The notes below the pieces were generated by a model. The model worked only from the letters and a program-made list of their open reading frames with translations, did no database searches and was not told where the DNA came from. Both the position numbers and the translations under genes were made by a program. 64,000 bases of DNA, taken from Bradyrhizobium quebecense. GTDB lineage: Bacteria > Pseudomonadota > Alphaproteobacteria > Rhizobiales > Xanthobacteraceae. Where the stretch lies: contig NZ_CP088022.1 of NCBI RefSeq assembly GCF_013373795.3, forward strand, positions 62,001-126,000, written 5' to 3'. Position 1 is the stretch's first letter. Each line of letters starts with the position of its first letter. Shown piece by piece: positions 17,624 to 26,709 of this stretch.

Positions 17624-19972
17624 ATGGCTGACGGGGCTAGGGTTTCGCGCGCCTTGATGTTGGGTGCGTCGGTGTTTTCAATTTCGGCAGCACTGCCGGC
17701 AGGCGGTTTGGCGCAAACGGCCGATGCTTCGGCTGCGCGTCCCGCGACCGAGCGGCCGAAGCAGGCCCAACGCAAGCCGAAGCCTGCGGCCAACCCGCAG
17801 GCGGCGGCGTCGCCGGCGATGAATGCGCGCGCGCAGATCGGCGCGGTGCCGGTGCAATCGCTCGACACCATCACGGCGGTCGCCTCCAAGACCGAAGAGC
17901 GCGCGATCGACGCGCTGGCGCCGGTCAGCTCCGTCACGCTGGAGAAGATTCAGGGCCTGCAGCCGAACCGGGTGTCCGACATCTTCTATAACGTGCCCGG
18001 CGTCTCGTTCCAGGAACGCGGCGACGATCCGGCGACCGTCATCAACATCCGCGGCCTGCAGGACTTCGGCCGCGTCGCCGTGGTGGTCGACGGCGCGCGG
18101 CAGAATTATCAGCGCACAGGCCACAACGCCAACGGCTCGTTCTTCCTCGATCCCGAATTGGTCGGCGGCGTCGACGTGGTGCGCGGCCCGACCGCGAACA
18201 TCTACGGCTCCGGCGCGATCGGCGGCGTGGTCTCGTTCCGCACCAAGGATATCGACGATGTGGTGCGTCCTGGCGAGCGCTGGGGCGTCGACATGTCGGG
18301 ATCCTTCGGCAGCAACAAGGACCGCGGCATGGGTTCGGTGTTCGGCGGCGTGCGCGCCGATCCGAATGTCGATGTCTTCGGCGGCGCGGTCTACCGCACC
18401 CGGAGCAACTACGAGGACGGCGCGGGCACCGAGATCGGCAACACCGGCAACGATATCGCGGCCGGCCTGATGAAGGTGACGATCCGCCCGGCCGAAGGCC
18501 ACGAGTTCAAGATCGGCGGTGTCTTCCAAGACTACCAGTACAATATCGGCCAGCCCAACCGCGGCCCGACCACCACGGCGGCGCCGCTGGCGGCGATCGC
18601 CGGCTCCTCGGTCTACGCCTCCGATGCAAGGAACTACACGGGCACGCTGAGCTGGCGATACTCCAAGCCCGACGACATGCTGTTCGACTGGAACATCTCG
18701 GTCTACGGCAACCGCACCGACAACGACCAGGTCAAGACCTACAACAACCGCATCAGCACCGGCGGCGGCGTCTGCACGCTGGCCGATCCCGGCAACAACA
18801 TCTCCGGCTGCGTCGGCGACAAGCGCGGTTACTCGCTCGACACCGTCGGCCTCGACGTCAACAACACCTCGCGCTTCAATTTCGGCGACTGGCGCAACGC
18901 CCTAACCTACGGTTTCGACGCCTTCCGCGATGATGTCGAGACCTTCGACTCCCGCGGCAATTCCAACATCACGACGCCCGGCGGCCAGCGCACGGTGTCG
19001 GGCGGCTTCGTGCAATTGAAGCAGAACTATTCGACCTGGCTCGAGCTCGTCAGTGCGGTCCGCTACGATCATTACGAGCTCACCTCGATCAACACCACGA
19101 CCAGCGGCGACCGGCTGTCGCCGAAGATCACGGTCGGCGTCACGCCGGTGGCCGGCTTCACGCCCTATGTGAGCTATGCCGAAGGCTATCGCGCGCCGTC
19201 GATCACCGAGACCCTGATCTCGGGCGGCCACGCCACCGGCGGCGGGCCGGCGCTGTTCAACTGCCCCGATGGCACCAGCGGCCTGTTCTGCTTCCTGCCC
19301 AATGCGGCGCTGCGGCCCGAGGTCGGCAAGAACAAGGAAGCCGGCATCAATCTGAAGTATGACGGCATCTTCACCGCGAACGATTCATTCCGCGGCAAGA
19401 TCAACGTGTTCCACAACGACGTCGACGGCTATATCGACCTCGTCCCTTCGGCGCCGACCCTGACGCCGTTCGGACGCTTCAGCCAGTTCTACCAGTACCA
19501 GAACATCGCCCATGCCCGCGTCGAGGGTCTTGAGCTCGAGACGATGTATGACGCGGGTGACTGGTTCGTGGGGGTCACCGGCCATCTGATGCGCGGCCGG
19601 AACACCGGGACCAATGTCGGGCTCGCTACCATCACGCCGCGCAAGGTGACGACGACGGGCGGCGTCCGCCTGCTCGACCGCTCGCTGATCATTGCCGCGC
19701 AATGGTCCTCGTTCGGCGCCAACAACGATTTGCCGGCGGGCTATCTGCCCTCGACCGGCTACGAGCTGGTCAATCTCTATCTGACCTGGAACGCCACCAA
19801 GGACATCACCTTCACAGCGTCCGTCGACAATCTCTTGAACCAGTACTACCGGCCCTATGCGATCCCGGGCTCCTCGACCGATGGCACGACGCAGAACGAC
19901 GTGCTGTTCTCGAGCCCCGGTCCGGGCACCGTCTACAAGGCCGGGCTCAGGATTCACCTAGGTGGAGCGTAA
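17624..19972 (+). CDS. hmuR: TonB-dependent heme receptor HmuR
   Basis: A 782-residue outer-membrane receptor. It starts with a signal sequence (cleavage probable near 'GGLAQT'), a Pro/Ala-rich spacer, a TonB-box-like 'LDTITAVASKTEE', then the plug domain (about residues 90-210, 'VINIRGLQDFGRVAVVVDGA' and 'VDVVRGPTANIYGSGAIGGVV') and a 22-strand barrel. Heme-receptor hallmarks are the 'YRAPS' box, a His in 'SGGHATGG' and the 'LPNAALRPEVGKNKE' box. It imports heme using TonB-ExbBD energy, all encoded just downstream. Start ATG at 17624; a Met at 17657 is an alternative. Confidence 0.94.
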   Translation: MADGARVSRALMLGASVFSISAALPAGGLAQTADASAARPATERPKQAQRKPKPAANPQAAASPAMNARAQIGAVPVQSLDTITAVASKTEERAIDALAPVSSVTLEKIQGLQPNRVSDIFYNVPGVSFQERGDDPATVINIRGLQDFGRVAVVVDGARQNYQRTGHNANGSFFLDPELVGGVDVVRGPTANIYGSGAIGGVVSFRTKDIDDVVRPGERWGVDMSGSFGSNKDRGMGSVFGGVRADPNVDVFGGAVYRTRSNYEDGAGTEIGNTGNDIAAGLMKVTIRPAEGHEFKIGGVFQDYQYNIGQPNRGPTTTAAPLAAIAGSSVYASDARNYTGTLSWRYSKPDDMLFDWNISVYGNRTDNDQVKTYNNRISTGGGVCTLADPGNNISGCVGDKRGYSLDTVGLDVNNTSRFNFGDWRNALTYGFDAFRDDVETFDSRGNSNITTPGGQRTVSGGFVQLKQNYSTWLELVSAVRYDHYELTSINTTTSGDRLSPKITVGVTPVAGFTPYVSYAEGYRAPSITETLISGGHATGGGPALFNCPDGTSGLFCFLPNAALRPEVGKNKEAGINLKYDGIFTANDSFRGKINVFHNDVDGYIDLVPSAPTLTPFGRFSQFYQYQNIAHARVEGLELETMYDAGDWFVGVTGHLMRGRNTGTNVGLATITPRKVTTTGGVRLLDRSLIIAAQWSSFGANNDLPAGYLPSTGYELVNLYLTWNATKDITFTASVDNLLNQYYRPYAIPGSSTDGTTQNDVLFSSPGPGTVYKAGLRIHLGGA

Positions 19973-20006
19973 CGCGACGAGCCGATCATTCCATCCAGGT
20001 TGCTCC

Positions 20007-20033
20007 GGCCGCGCTGGTGCCCCCAGCGCGGCC
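20007..20033 (+). promoter_or_regulatory. Strong hairpin between hmuR and the heme monooxygenase gene
   Basis: A perfect 11-bp GC-rich stem (20007-20017 with 20023-20033) with a 5-base loop stands 34 bases after the hmuR stop. Only a weak 'ttgg' follows, so termination would be partial at best; it could act as a transcript stabiliser or attenuator between hmuR and the downstream genes. Confidence 0.6.
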
Positions 20034-20131
20034 TTGGCGTACTCCTTGGCGCATTCATGTTATTAACGAGATCAACCGGCAGGATCCAAGGCATCGTCCG
20101 AGGCAGCCGCCGCCAACAGGAGAAGACTTTC

Positions 20132-20464
20132 ATGTTCATCGCAATGAACCGGTTTCAGGTGATCAAGGGCAAGGAACAGGCGTTCGAGACGGTCTGGAAG
20201 ACCCGTGAATCCTATCTCGGCGATCTGCCGGGATTCATCGAATTTCATCTGGTGAAGGGCCCCGAGGCCGAGGACCACACGCTCTATGCAACCCACACGG
20301 TGTGGGGTAGCAAGGGAGCGTTCGAGGACTGGACCCGGTCGGATGCGTTTCGCCGCGCCCATTCTCGCGCCGGCAACGAGACCGGCGGCAGCCTCTATCT
20401 CGGCCATCCCAAATTCGAAGGTTTTGAGGTGCTGATCACCGAGCGGGCCAAGAGCCCGGCGTGA
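20132..20464 (+). CDS. IsdG-type heme-degrading monooxygenase (HmuQ/HmuD-like)
   Basis: A 110-residue ABM-domain protein: 'MFIAMNRFQVIKGKEQAFETVW', then 'GFIEFHLVKGPE' and 'YATHTVWGSKGAFEDWTRSDAFRRAH'. In the IsdG family, Asn (here Asn7), Trp (in 'EDWTRS') and His (in 'RRAH') form the active site, and all three are present. It would open imported heme and release iron in the cytosol. Bradyrhizobium has two such enzymes, HmuQ and HmuD; which one this is I cannot decide, though the location in the heme cluster fits HmuQ. ATG at 20132 follows 'aacaggagaaga'. Confidence 0.92.
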   Translation: MFIAMNRFQVIKGKEQAFETVWKTRESYLGDLPGFIEFHLVKGPEAEDHTLYATHTVWGSKGAFEDWTRSDAFRRAHSRAGNETGGSLYLGHPKFEGFEVLITERAKSPA

Positions 20465-20985
20465 CGGAGGCGGCCGTGCAGAACGCGGAGCTCGCCGGGC
20501 TGAAGGCCTATATGGCCGACAATCCCGGCGCAGTCATCGAGGACGTCGCGCGCTACTGCAAGGTGACGCCGCGCGCGGTGCTTGAGGCGCTGCCCGAAAG
20601 CATGGTGCGGATCGGCGCTGCCGAGTTCGCCGCCACGATGCAGGACATCGCGGAATGGGGTGAGGTAACGCTGATCGTGCACACCGATGACGCGATCTTC
20701 GAGTTCACCGGCGCTGTTCCGAAAGGCGAAGTAGGCCGCGGCTATTTCAACCTGATGCAGCCGAAGGGCCTGCACGGCCATCTCAGGCATGAGCGCTGTG
20801 CGGCGATCGCCTTCGTCGAGCGGCCGTTCATGGGGAAGGTGTCGGCCTTCATCGCTTTCATCAATCTCGACGGCGGCATCATGTTCAAGGTGTTCGTCGG
20901 CCGCGACGAGACGCGCGCGTTGCGCGGCGACCAGCTGGCGCGCTTCCACGCGCTGGCGGACCGCTTCGCACCGAAAGCGGGCTGA
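20461..20985 (+). CDS. hutX: Cytosolic heme carrier HutX
   Basis: The 174-residue protein matches the HutX/HuvX family: an N-terminal helical segment '[20 protein letters not shown]' and a C-terminal HutX domain with '[22 protein letters not shown]', '[23 protein letters not shown]' and '[13 protein letters not shown]'. HutX binds heme and hands it to degrading enzymes. The GTG start overlaps the stop of the heme monooxygenase gene (GTGA), so the carrier and the enzyme are made together, which fits their function. Confidence 0.92.
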   Translation: MTEAAVQNAELAGLKAYMADNPGAVIEDVARYCKVTPRAVLEALPESMVRIGAAEFAATMQDIAEWGEVTLIVHTDDAIFEFTGAVPKGEVGRGYFNLMQPKGLHGHLRHERCAAIAFVERPFMGKVSAFIAFINLDGGIMFKVFVGRDETRALRGDQLARFHALADRFAPKAG

Positions 20986-21010
20986 GACCGACGAAGGACG
21001 GGAGGCGACC

Positions 21011-21796
<786 letters not shown>

Positions 21797-21799
21797 GGG

Positions 21800-22246
21800 A
21801 TGGGCGCGAAGCTTGGCACTGGCGGTGCGTTCGGCGGCCGGCGTCGCGGCGACGACGAGCTGACCGAGGCCCATGAGATCAACGTCACGCCGTTCATCGA
21901 CGTCATGCTGGTGCTGCTCATCATATTCATGGTGGCGGCGCCGCTGGCGACCGTCGATCTCGGTGTCGACCTGCCGGCCTCGACCGCCGAGCCGCAGCCG
22001 CGGCCGGACAAGCCGGTGTTCGTCACGGTGAAGCCCGACCTCTCGGTTGCGGTCGGCGGGGACGTGATCGCGCGCGACGCGCTGACCGCGACCCTCGACG
22101 GCGCGACACAAGGCAAGAAGGACGAGCGCATCTTCCTGCGCGCCGACAAGGCAGTCAGCTATGGCGACCTGATGGAGGTGATGAACCTGTTGCGCAATGC
22201 CGGCTATCTCAAGATCGCGCTGGTCGGCCTCGACGGACGCAGCTGA
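21800..22246 (+). CDS. exbD: TonB-system subunit ExbD
   Basis: A 148-residue protein with a short cytoplasmic N-terminus ('ELTEAHEINVTPFIDVMLVLL'), one membrane helix that carries the essential Asp in 'FIDVMLVLLIIFMV', and a periplasmic domain with 'KAVSYGDLMEVMNLLRNAGYLKIALVG'. It forms the proton-driven motor with ExbB. It lies between exbB (3 bases) and tonB (5 bases) on the same strand. Confidence 0.95.
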   Translation: MGAKLGTGGAFGGRRRGDDELTEAHEINVTPFIDVMLVLLIIFMVAAPLATVDLGVDLPASTAEPQPRPDKPVFVTVKPDLSVAVGGDVIARDALTATLDGATQGKKDERIFLRADKAVSYGDLMEVMNLLRNAGYLKIALVGLDGRS

Positions 22247-22251
22247 TTTCG

Positions 22252-23073
22252 ATGAATGCGTATGCGCTTCATGATGCGGACGACGATATCAGGTTGAGGC
22301 GGTGGGGCCTGTCGGCGGCCGCGATCCTGGCAGCGCATGCGGCGCTGATTGCGCTCGGCATCACCTGGGTCTCTGCGCCGCCGCCGGGCGTTGCCGTGCC
22401 CGCGGTGCTGGTCGACCTGACGCCGATCACGTCCTCGCCGGCGATTTCGGAGACCGAACTGCCGCCGGGTCCGGCGATGCAGGAGGCTGACGCCTCGCCG
22501 CCGGAGCCTGCCGCCGCGCTGCCGGTGCAGGAGGAGATCGCGCCGACGCTGCTGCAGGAGAAGCCCGAGGTGACGGCGCCGCCGGAGCAGAAGCAGCAGG
22601 CCAGGCCGCCGAAGCCCGAACCCGCGAAGGTCGTTCCGGAGCGGAAGCCCGAACCCATCAAGCCGAGGGTGGTCCGCCGGGAGGCAAAGAAGCCGTCCGA
22701 GGCGACGCAGGCACCACGCACCAGCGCGCCGAGCCGCGCCGAGCGTCAGGCGCCCGCGGCATCCGCGATCAGCGCCGGCGCAGCCGCGTCGGCGATCGCG
22801 GCCTACAACGCACGCGTTCGCGCGCATTTGCTGCGGTTCCATTCCTATCCGGCCGGGGGCAACGGCCAGCGCGGCGTGGTCCGCCTGGTGTTCACGCTCG
22901 GCCGCGGCGGGCAGGTGCTGTCGAGCCATCTCGGTTGCTCCTCCGGCAATCCGACCTTCGACACGCGGGCGCTGGCGATAGTGCGCCAGGCCCAGCCGTT
23001 TCCGGCGTTTCCATCCGAGGTCACGCAGGGCTCGATGGCTTTCAGCGTGCCGGTCGCGTTCGTGCCGCGCTAG
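22252..23073 (+). CDS. tonB: Energy transducer TonB
   Basis: The 273-residue protein has an N-terminal membrane anchor ('GLSAAAILAAHAALIALGITW', residues about 17-37), a Pro/Glu/Lys-rich periplasm-spanning region (about 50-165, including 'EQKQQARPPKPEPAKVVPE'), and the C-terminal TonB domain from about 185 ('YNARVRAHLLRFHSYP', 'GVVRLVFTLGRGGQVLSSHL', 'ALAIVRQAQPFPAFP'). It links ExbBD to the TonB box of HmuR. Last gene of the hmuR strand; followed by repeat DNA. Confidence 0.95.
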   Translation: MNAYALHDADDDIRLRRWGLSAAAILAAHAALIALGITWVSAPPPGVAVPAVLVDLTPITSSPAISETELPPGPAMQEADASPPEPAAALPVQEEIAPTLLQEKPEVTAPPEQKQQARPPKPEPAKVVPERKPEPIKPRVVRREAKKPSEATQAPRTSAPSRAERQAPAASAISAGAAASAIAAYNARVRAHLLRFHSYPAGGNGQRGVVRLVFTLGRGGQVLSSHLGCSSGNPTFDTRALAIVRQAQPFPAFPSEVTQGSMAFSVPVAFVPR

Positions 23074-23110
23074 TACCAAGCCTCACTGACCTAGGTCGCA
23101 CTTCATTTTG

Positions 23111-23212
23111 CCGTCATCCTGAGGTGCGAGCGGAGCGAGCCTCGAAGGATGCACGGCCCCGCCGGTGGCCGTCGATCCTTCGAGACGCGCTTCGCGCTCC
23201 TCAGGATGACGG
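23111..23212. repeat. Intergenic palindromic repeat, 'cgtcatcctgagg' family
   Basis: Begins 'ccgtcatcctgaggtgcgag' and ends 'cctcaggatgacgg'; it fills the gap between the convergent tonB and permease genes and may serve as a bidirectional transcript end. Confidence 0.85.
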
Positions 23213-23244
23213 GAAAGGCTGAGTTCGCTTCGACCGACGCCCCG

Positions 23245-24141
23245 CTACTCCTTCACCGCCCCCGTCAGCGACGACACGTAGTAGTCGACGAACAGCGAGT
23301 AGAACAGCGCGACCGGCAGCGAGCCGAGCAGGGAGCCGGCCATCAGCGCGCCCCACTGGTAGACGTCGCCGGTGATGAGCTCGGTCAGGATCGCGACCGG
23401 CACGGTCTTGTTGGCGCCGCTCTGGATGAAGGCGAGCGCGTAGATGAACTCGTTCCAGGACAGCGTGAAGGAGAAGATGCCGGCCGAGATCAAGCCGGGT
23501 ACCGCGAGCGGCAGCGTGATCCGCCACAGGATCTGCAGCCGCGTTGCGCCGTCGACCAGCGCGCATTCCTCGAGTTCATAGGGGATCGACTTGAAATAGC
23601 CGATCAGGAGCCAGGTGCAGAACGGCACCAGGAAGGTCGGATAGACCAGGATCAGCGCCAAGGGTGAATCGAACAGGCCGAACTGCACGATCACGGTTGC
23701 CAGCGGAATGAACAGGATCGACGGCGGCACCAGATAGGCGAGGTAGATGCCGAGCCCGACATAGGGGCTGCCGCGGAAGCGCAGCCGCTCGATCGCGTAG
23801 GCGGCGAGCGTTGAGGCGAACAGCGACAGGAAGGTCGAGCCGATCGCGACCAGCATGGTGGTCTTCAGCCAGCGCGGATACGACGTGTCGAACAACAGAT
23901 GCTTGACATGCGCGAGCGTCGGCGAGGTGATCCAGAACGGATTGTGCTCCTTGTAGTTCAAGAGCTCCGCGTTCGGTTTGAACGAGGTGATCGCCATCCA
24001 GTAGAACGGGAACAGCAGGATCAGGATGAAGCAGGCGAGCGGCAGATAGATCATCACCACGCGCCGGGCGCGAGAATCCCACGCCATCGTGTCGGGCGTG
24101 GCGCTGGCGACGTTGGAGGATTGGGCGGCAACGTCAGTCAT
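23245..24141 (-). CDS. Carbohydrate ABC transporter permease, MalG type
   Basis: This 298-residue protein has six membrane helices and the MalG-class EAA loop in 'YELEECALVDGATRLQILWRITLPLAVPG' region near residue 195. It forms the inner-membrane channel with the preceding MalF-type subunit for import of a sugar or polyol. Its start at 24141 overlaps the upstream permease stop by eight bases. The substrate is unknown. It is the last gene of a four-gene minus-strand operon that ends without an ATPase gene. Confidence 0.92.
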   Translation of the reverse strand: MTDVAAQSSNVASATPDTMAWDSRARRVVMIYLPLACFILILLFPFYWMAITSFKPNAELLNYKEHNPFWITSPTLAHVKHLLFDTSYPRWLKTTMLVAIGSTFLSLFASTLAAYAIERLRFRGSPYVGLGIYLAYLVPPSILFIPLATVIVQFGLFDSPLALILVYPTFLVPFCTWLLIGYFKSIPYELEECALVDGATRLQILWRITLPLAVPGLISAGIFSFTLSWNEFIYALAFIQSGANKTVPVAILTELITGDVYQWGALMAGSLLGSLPVALFYSLFVDYYVSSLTGAVKE

Positions 24142-25090
24142 TGGCTTCTCCCTGCTGCCATTTGCGGCGGGCGAGGCCGAAGTAGCTGAACAACGTCGCG
24201 AACACGAGGAACGGGATCATCGAGACCGCGATCGCTGCACCCTCGCCGAGCTCGCCGCCGGCGATGCCGCGCTGGAACGCCAGCGTCGCGAGCAGATGGG
24301 TCGAGTTGACCGGGCCGCCGCGGGTGATGGCGTAGACGAGCTGGAAGTCGGTGAAAGTGAAGATGATCGAGAACGTCATCACGATCGCCAGGATCGGCAT
24401 CATCATCGGGAAGGTGATGTAGCGGAAGCGCTGCCAGGAGGTGGCGCCATCGAGCATCGCCGCTTCATAAAGCGAGGGCGAGATGGTTTGTAGCCCGGCC
24501 AGCAGCGAGATCGCGACGAACGGGATGCCGCGCCAGATGTTGGCCGCGATCAGCGAGAACCGCGCCGGCCAGGGCGAGCCGAGGAAATCGACATTGCTGT
24601 CGCGCAGGTGCAGCACGTCGACCAGCAGATAGGAGATGATCGAGAACTGCGGATCGTAGATCCACCAGAATGCCAGCGCGGAGAGCACCGTCGGCACGAT
24701 CCATGGCAGCAGCACGATGGCGCGGATCAGGCTCTTGAACGGGAAATGGTTGTTGAGCAGCAGCGCCAGCCAGAAGCCGAGCGCGAATTTTCCGAAGGTT
24801 GCGACTGCGGTGTAGAAGATCGAGTAGAACACCGCGTTCCACCACAGGGGATCCTTGAGCAGATACTGGAAGTTCTCGAGCCCGATATAGACACCGCGCT
24901 GGCCGATCGTGGTGTCGGTGAAGGCGAGCCAGATGCCGAGGCCGAGCGGATAGGTGAGGAACACCAGCAGCAGGCCGACCGCGGGCGCAAGGCACATCAC
25001 GATCAGGAACGGCTTGTAGTCGAACAGGCGCGCGAGCCAGCCGGGCTGGCGTAGTGCCGCGCCGCGTGAATTGAGGGTGGTTACGGACAT
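24134..25090 (-). CDS. Carbohydrate ABC transporter permease, MalF/UgpA type
   Basis: A 318-residue permease with about six membrane helices: 'FLIVMCLAPAVGLLLVFLTYPLG' near the N-terminus and the EAA loop 'SLYEAAMLDGATSWQRFRYITFPMMMP' region around residue 215. It pairs with the MalG-type permease that overlaps its 3' end. An 85-base palindromic repeat separates it from the upstream binding-protein gene, an arrangement that in other transporters lets the binding protein be made in excess. Confidence 0.92.
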   Translation of the reverse strand: MSVTTLNSRGAALRQPGWLARLFDYKPFLIVMCLAPAVGLLLVFLTYPLGLGIWLAFTDTTIGQRGVYIGLENFQYLLKDPLWWNAVFYSIFYTAVATFGKFALGFWLALLLNNHFPFKSLIRAIVLLPWIVPTVLSALAFWWIYDPQFSIISYLLVDVLHLRDSNVDFLGSPWPARFSLIAANIWRGIPFVAISLLAGLQTISPSLYEAAMLDGATSWQRFRYITFPMMMPILAIVMTFSIIFTFTDFQLVYAITRGGPVNSTHLLATLAFQRGIAGGELGEGAAIAVSMIPFLVFATLFSYFGLARRKWQQGEAND

Positions 25091-25106
25091 TGAATGCTCG
25101 TCTTGT

Positions 25107-25190
25107 CGTCATTGCGAGGAGCGAAGCGACGAAGCAATCCATCTCTCCTCTGGGGCGTTATGGATTGCTTCGCTTCGCTCGCAATGACGG
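25107..25190. repeat. Intergenic palindromic repeat, 'cgtcattgcgagg' family
   Basis: 'cgtcattgcgaggagcgaag' at the left is mirrored by 'cttcgctcgcaatgacgg' at the right, and 'gaagcaatccat' is mirrored by 'atggattgcttc', so the whole element can fold into one long hairpin. A second copy is at 55327-55411. It lies inside the ABC operon between the binding-protein and permease genes. Confidence 0.88.
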
Positions 25191-25221
25191 TTGATTAAGT
25201 TTCGCGGTTCAATGACCGTCG

Positions 25222-26568
25222 TTACCGGCCCTGCCGCCGGAAGTACCGCTTGGCGCGCTGCTCGGCTTCCGCGGCGGCAGCCTCGGGCGTTGCCGCATCG
25301 GTCGCCACCGAGGCGCACATCTGCACCAGCACGTAATCCGCGTTGACGGCACCGGTCGCGGTCGAGATCGGCCCCTTGTAGCCGTTGTAATAGGGGCTCT
25401 TCATCGTGTCCTTGAAGATCGCGACCTTGGGATCGCCCGACCACACCGCAGCGTCCGCGTAGGCCGCGAGCGGCTGCGACCAGTAGCAGGAGTTGGCGTT
25501 GAGCCACGGCTCGTACTGCTCCTTCTCCAGCATGAATTGTAGGAAGGCCTTCGCCGCGTTGGGATACGGGCTGTGCTTGAACACCATCGCATTCAGGGTC
25601 AGGCCGGACATCGGCGAGGTCGATGCCAATCCCTTGGGCAGCAACTGATGCTCGGTGTCGTCGGCGATCGCCTTGGTCGCGGGATCGTTCTTCAGCGAGA
25701 AGTACAGCGAGACGCCGTTGCCGGTCAGGCCGATCTCCTGCGACGAGTAGGCGCGGTTGTTGGAGACGTCGTTCCAGGATGGCGTGCCGGCGATGAAGGT
25801 CGGATAGAGCTCCTTCAAATATTTCAGTGCGGCGATGGTCTCCTTGCTGTTGATGATGATATTGCCTTCCTCATCGAGCAGCGCGGCGTTGTGCGACCAC
25901 AACAGCCAGTTGGCGAAGCCGTTGCCGTCGCCGACGGCGTTGCCGAGCGCGAAGCCCGCCGGCTTGCCGGCCGCCTTCAGCTTCTTGCAGAGCGCGAGGA
26001 TGCCGGCGTGGTCTTCCGGCACCTTGTCGAAGCCGGCCGCGTTGACCAGTGACTTGCGGTAGACCAGCGGGCCGCCCGAGGCGCCGAACGGCAGGCCGAC
26101 CCAGCTCTTCGACTTCGAGCGCATGCCGTAGCGGCGCGCCAGCGTGAGCCATCCGCCGTAGCGCTTGTCGAGATAATCGGCGACGTCGGTCAATTCGATC
26201 AGCTTGTCGATATAGATGTGCGGTGCGTCGCCGAAGCCGATGATGATGTCGGGGCCGGCGCCGGAGTTCGAGGTCACCGCGGTTTGCTGATTGATGTCTT
26301 CCCAGCCGACGAAGTCGACCTTGACCTCGACGCCGGTCTTGTCGGTGAATCGCTTGGCATTGGCGCGGAACACGTCTTCGTCGGCCTGGACGAAGCGCAC
26401 CGGCCGCAACATGCGCAAGGTCGCGCCCTTCTCGATCGGCAGCGCCGGCGCCGCCACGTCGGCAGCCTTCACTTTCGATGCGTCCTGCGCCGCAGCCCCG
26501 GTGACCGCCAGTGCCGCCGCGGACGCCCCCAGCGCCAGCGCGTCGCGACGCGTGATCTCGTACTTCAT
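25222..26568 (-). CDS. ABC transporter substrate-binding protein, sugar family 1, Tat-exported
   Basis: A 448-residue periplasmic binding protein. The N-terminus 'MKYEITRRDALALGASAAALAVTGAAAQ' has a twin-arginine motif followed by a hydrophobic stretch. The mature part has the family 1 fold, with 'FTDKTGVEVKVDFVGWEDI', 'GPDIIIGFGDAPHIY' and 'KAFLQFMLEKEQYEPWLNANSCYW'. It would deliver a sugar, polyol or similar solute to the two permeases downstream. A GC-rich hairpin lies upstream of it and a palindromic repeat downstream, so its transcript is bracketed by stable structures. Confidence 0.9.
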   Translation of the reverse strand: MKYEITRRDALALGASAAALAVTGAAAQDASKVKAADVAAPALPIEKGATLRMLRPVRFVQADEDVFRANAKRFTDKTGVEVKVDFVGWEDINQQTAVTSNSGAGPDIIIGFGDAPHIYIDKLIELTDVADYLDKRYGGWLTLARRYGMRSKSKSWVGLPFGASGGPLVYRKSLVNAAGFDKVPEDHAGILALCKKLKAAGKPAGFALGNAVGDGNGFANWLLWSHNAALLDEEGNIIINSKETIAALKYLKELYPTFIAGTPSWNDVSNNRAYSSQEIGLTGNGVSLYFSLKNDPATKAIADDTEHQLLPKGLASTSPMSGLTLNAMVFKHSPYPNAAKAFLQFMLEKEQYEPWLNANSCYWSQPLAAYADAAVWSGDPKVAIFKDTMKSPYYNGYKGPISTATGAVNADYVLVQMCASVATDAATPEAAAAEAEQRAKRYFRRQGR

Positions 26569-26658
26569 GTCGTTCGCACTCCCGTTCTTATTGTTTCGTT
26601 GTCATTGTTCCTTCCCGGCGTTGGCCGCCGGTGAAGGGTCTTGTGGTCGCGGCGCGCC

Positions 26659-26692
26659 CGCGCGAAGGGCCCGCATGGCGGGTCCTCGCGCG
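26659..26692. promoter_or_regulatory. GC-rich hairpin between dehydrogenase and binding-protein genes
   Basis: About 14-15 base pairs join 26659-26674 with 26678-26692 around a 3-base loop, with one bulged A and one imperfect pair. It lies in the 141-base gap between two genes of the same minus-strand operon and could act as a processing or stabilising structure. Confidence 0.5.
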
Positions 26693-26709
26693 AAGAGCGC
26701 ATTCCCGCC

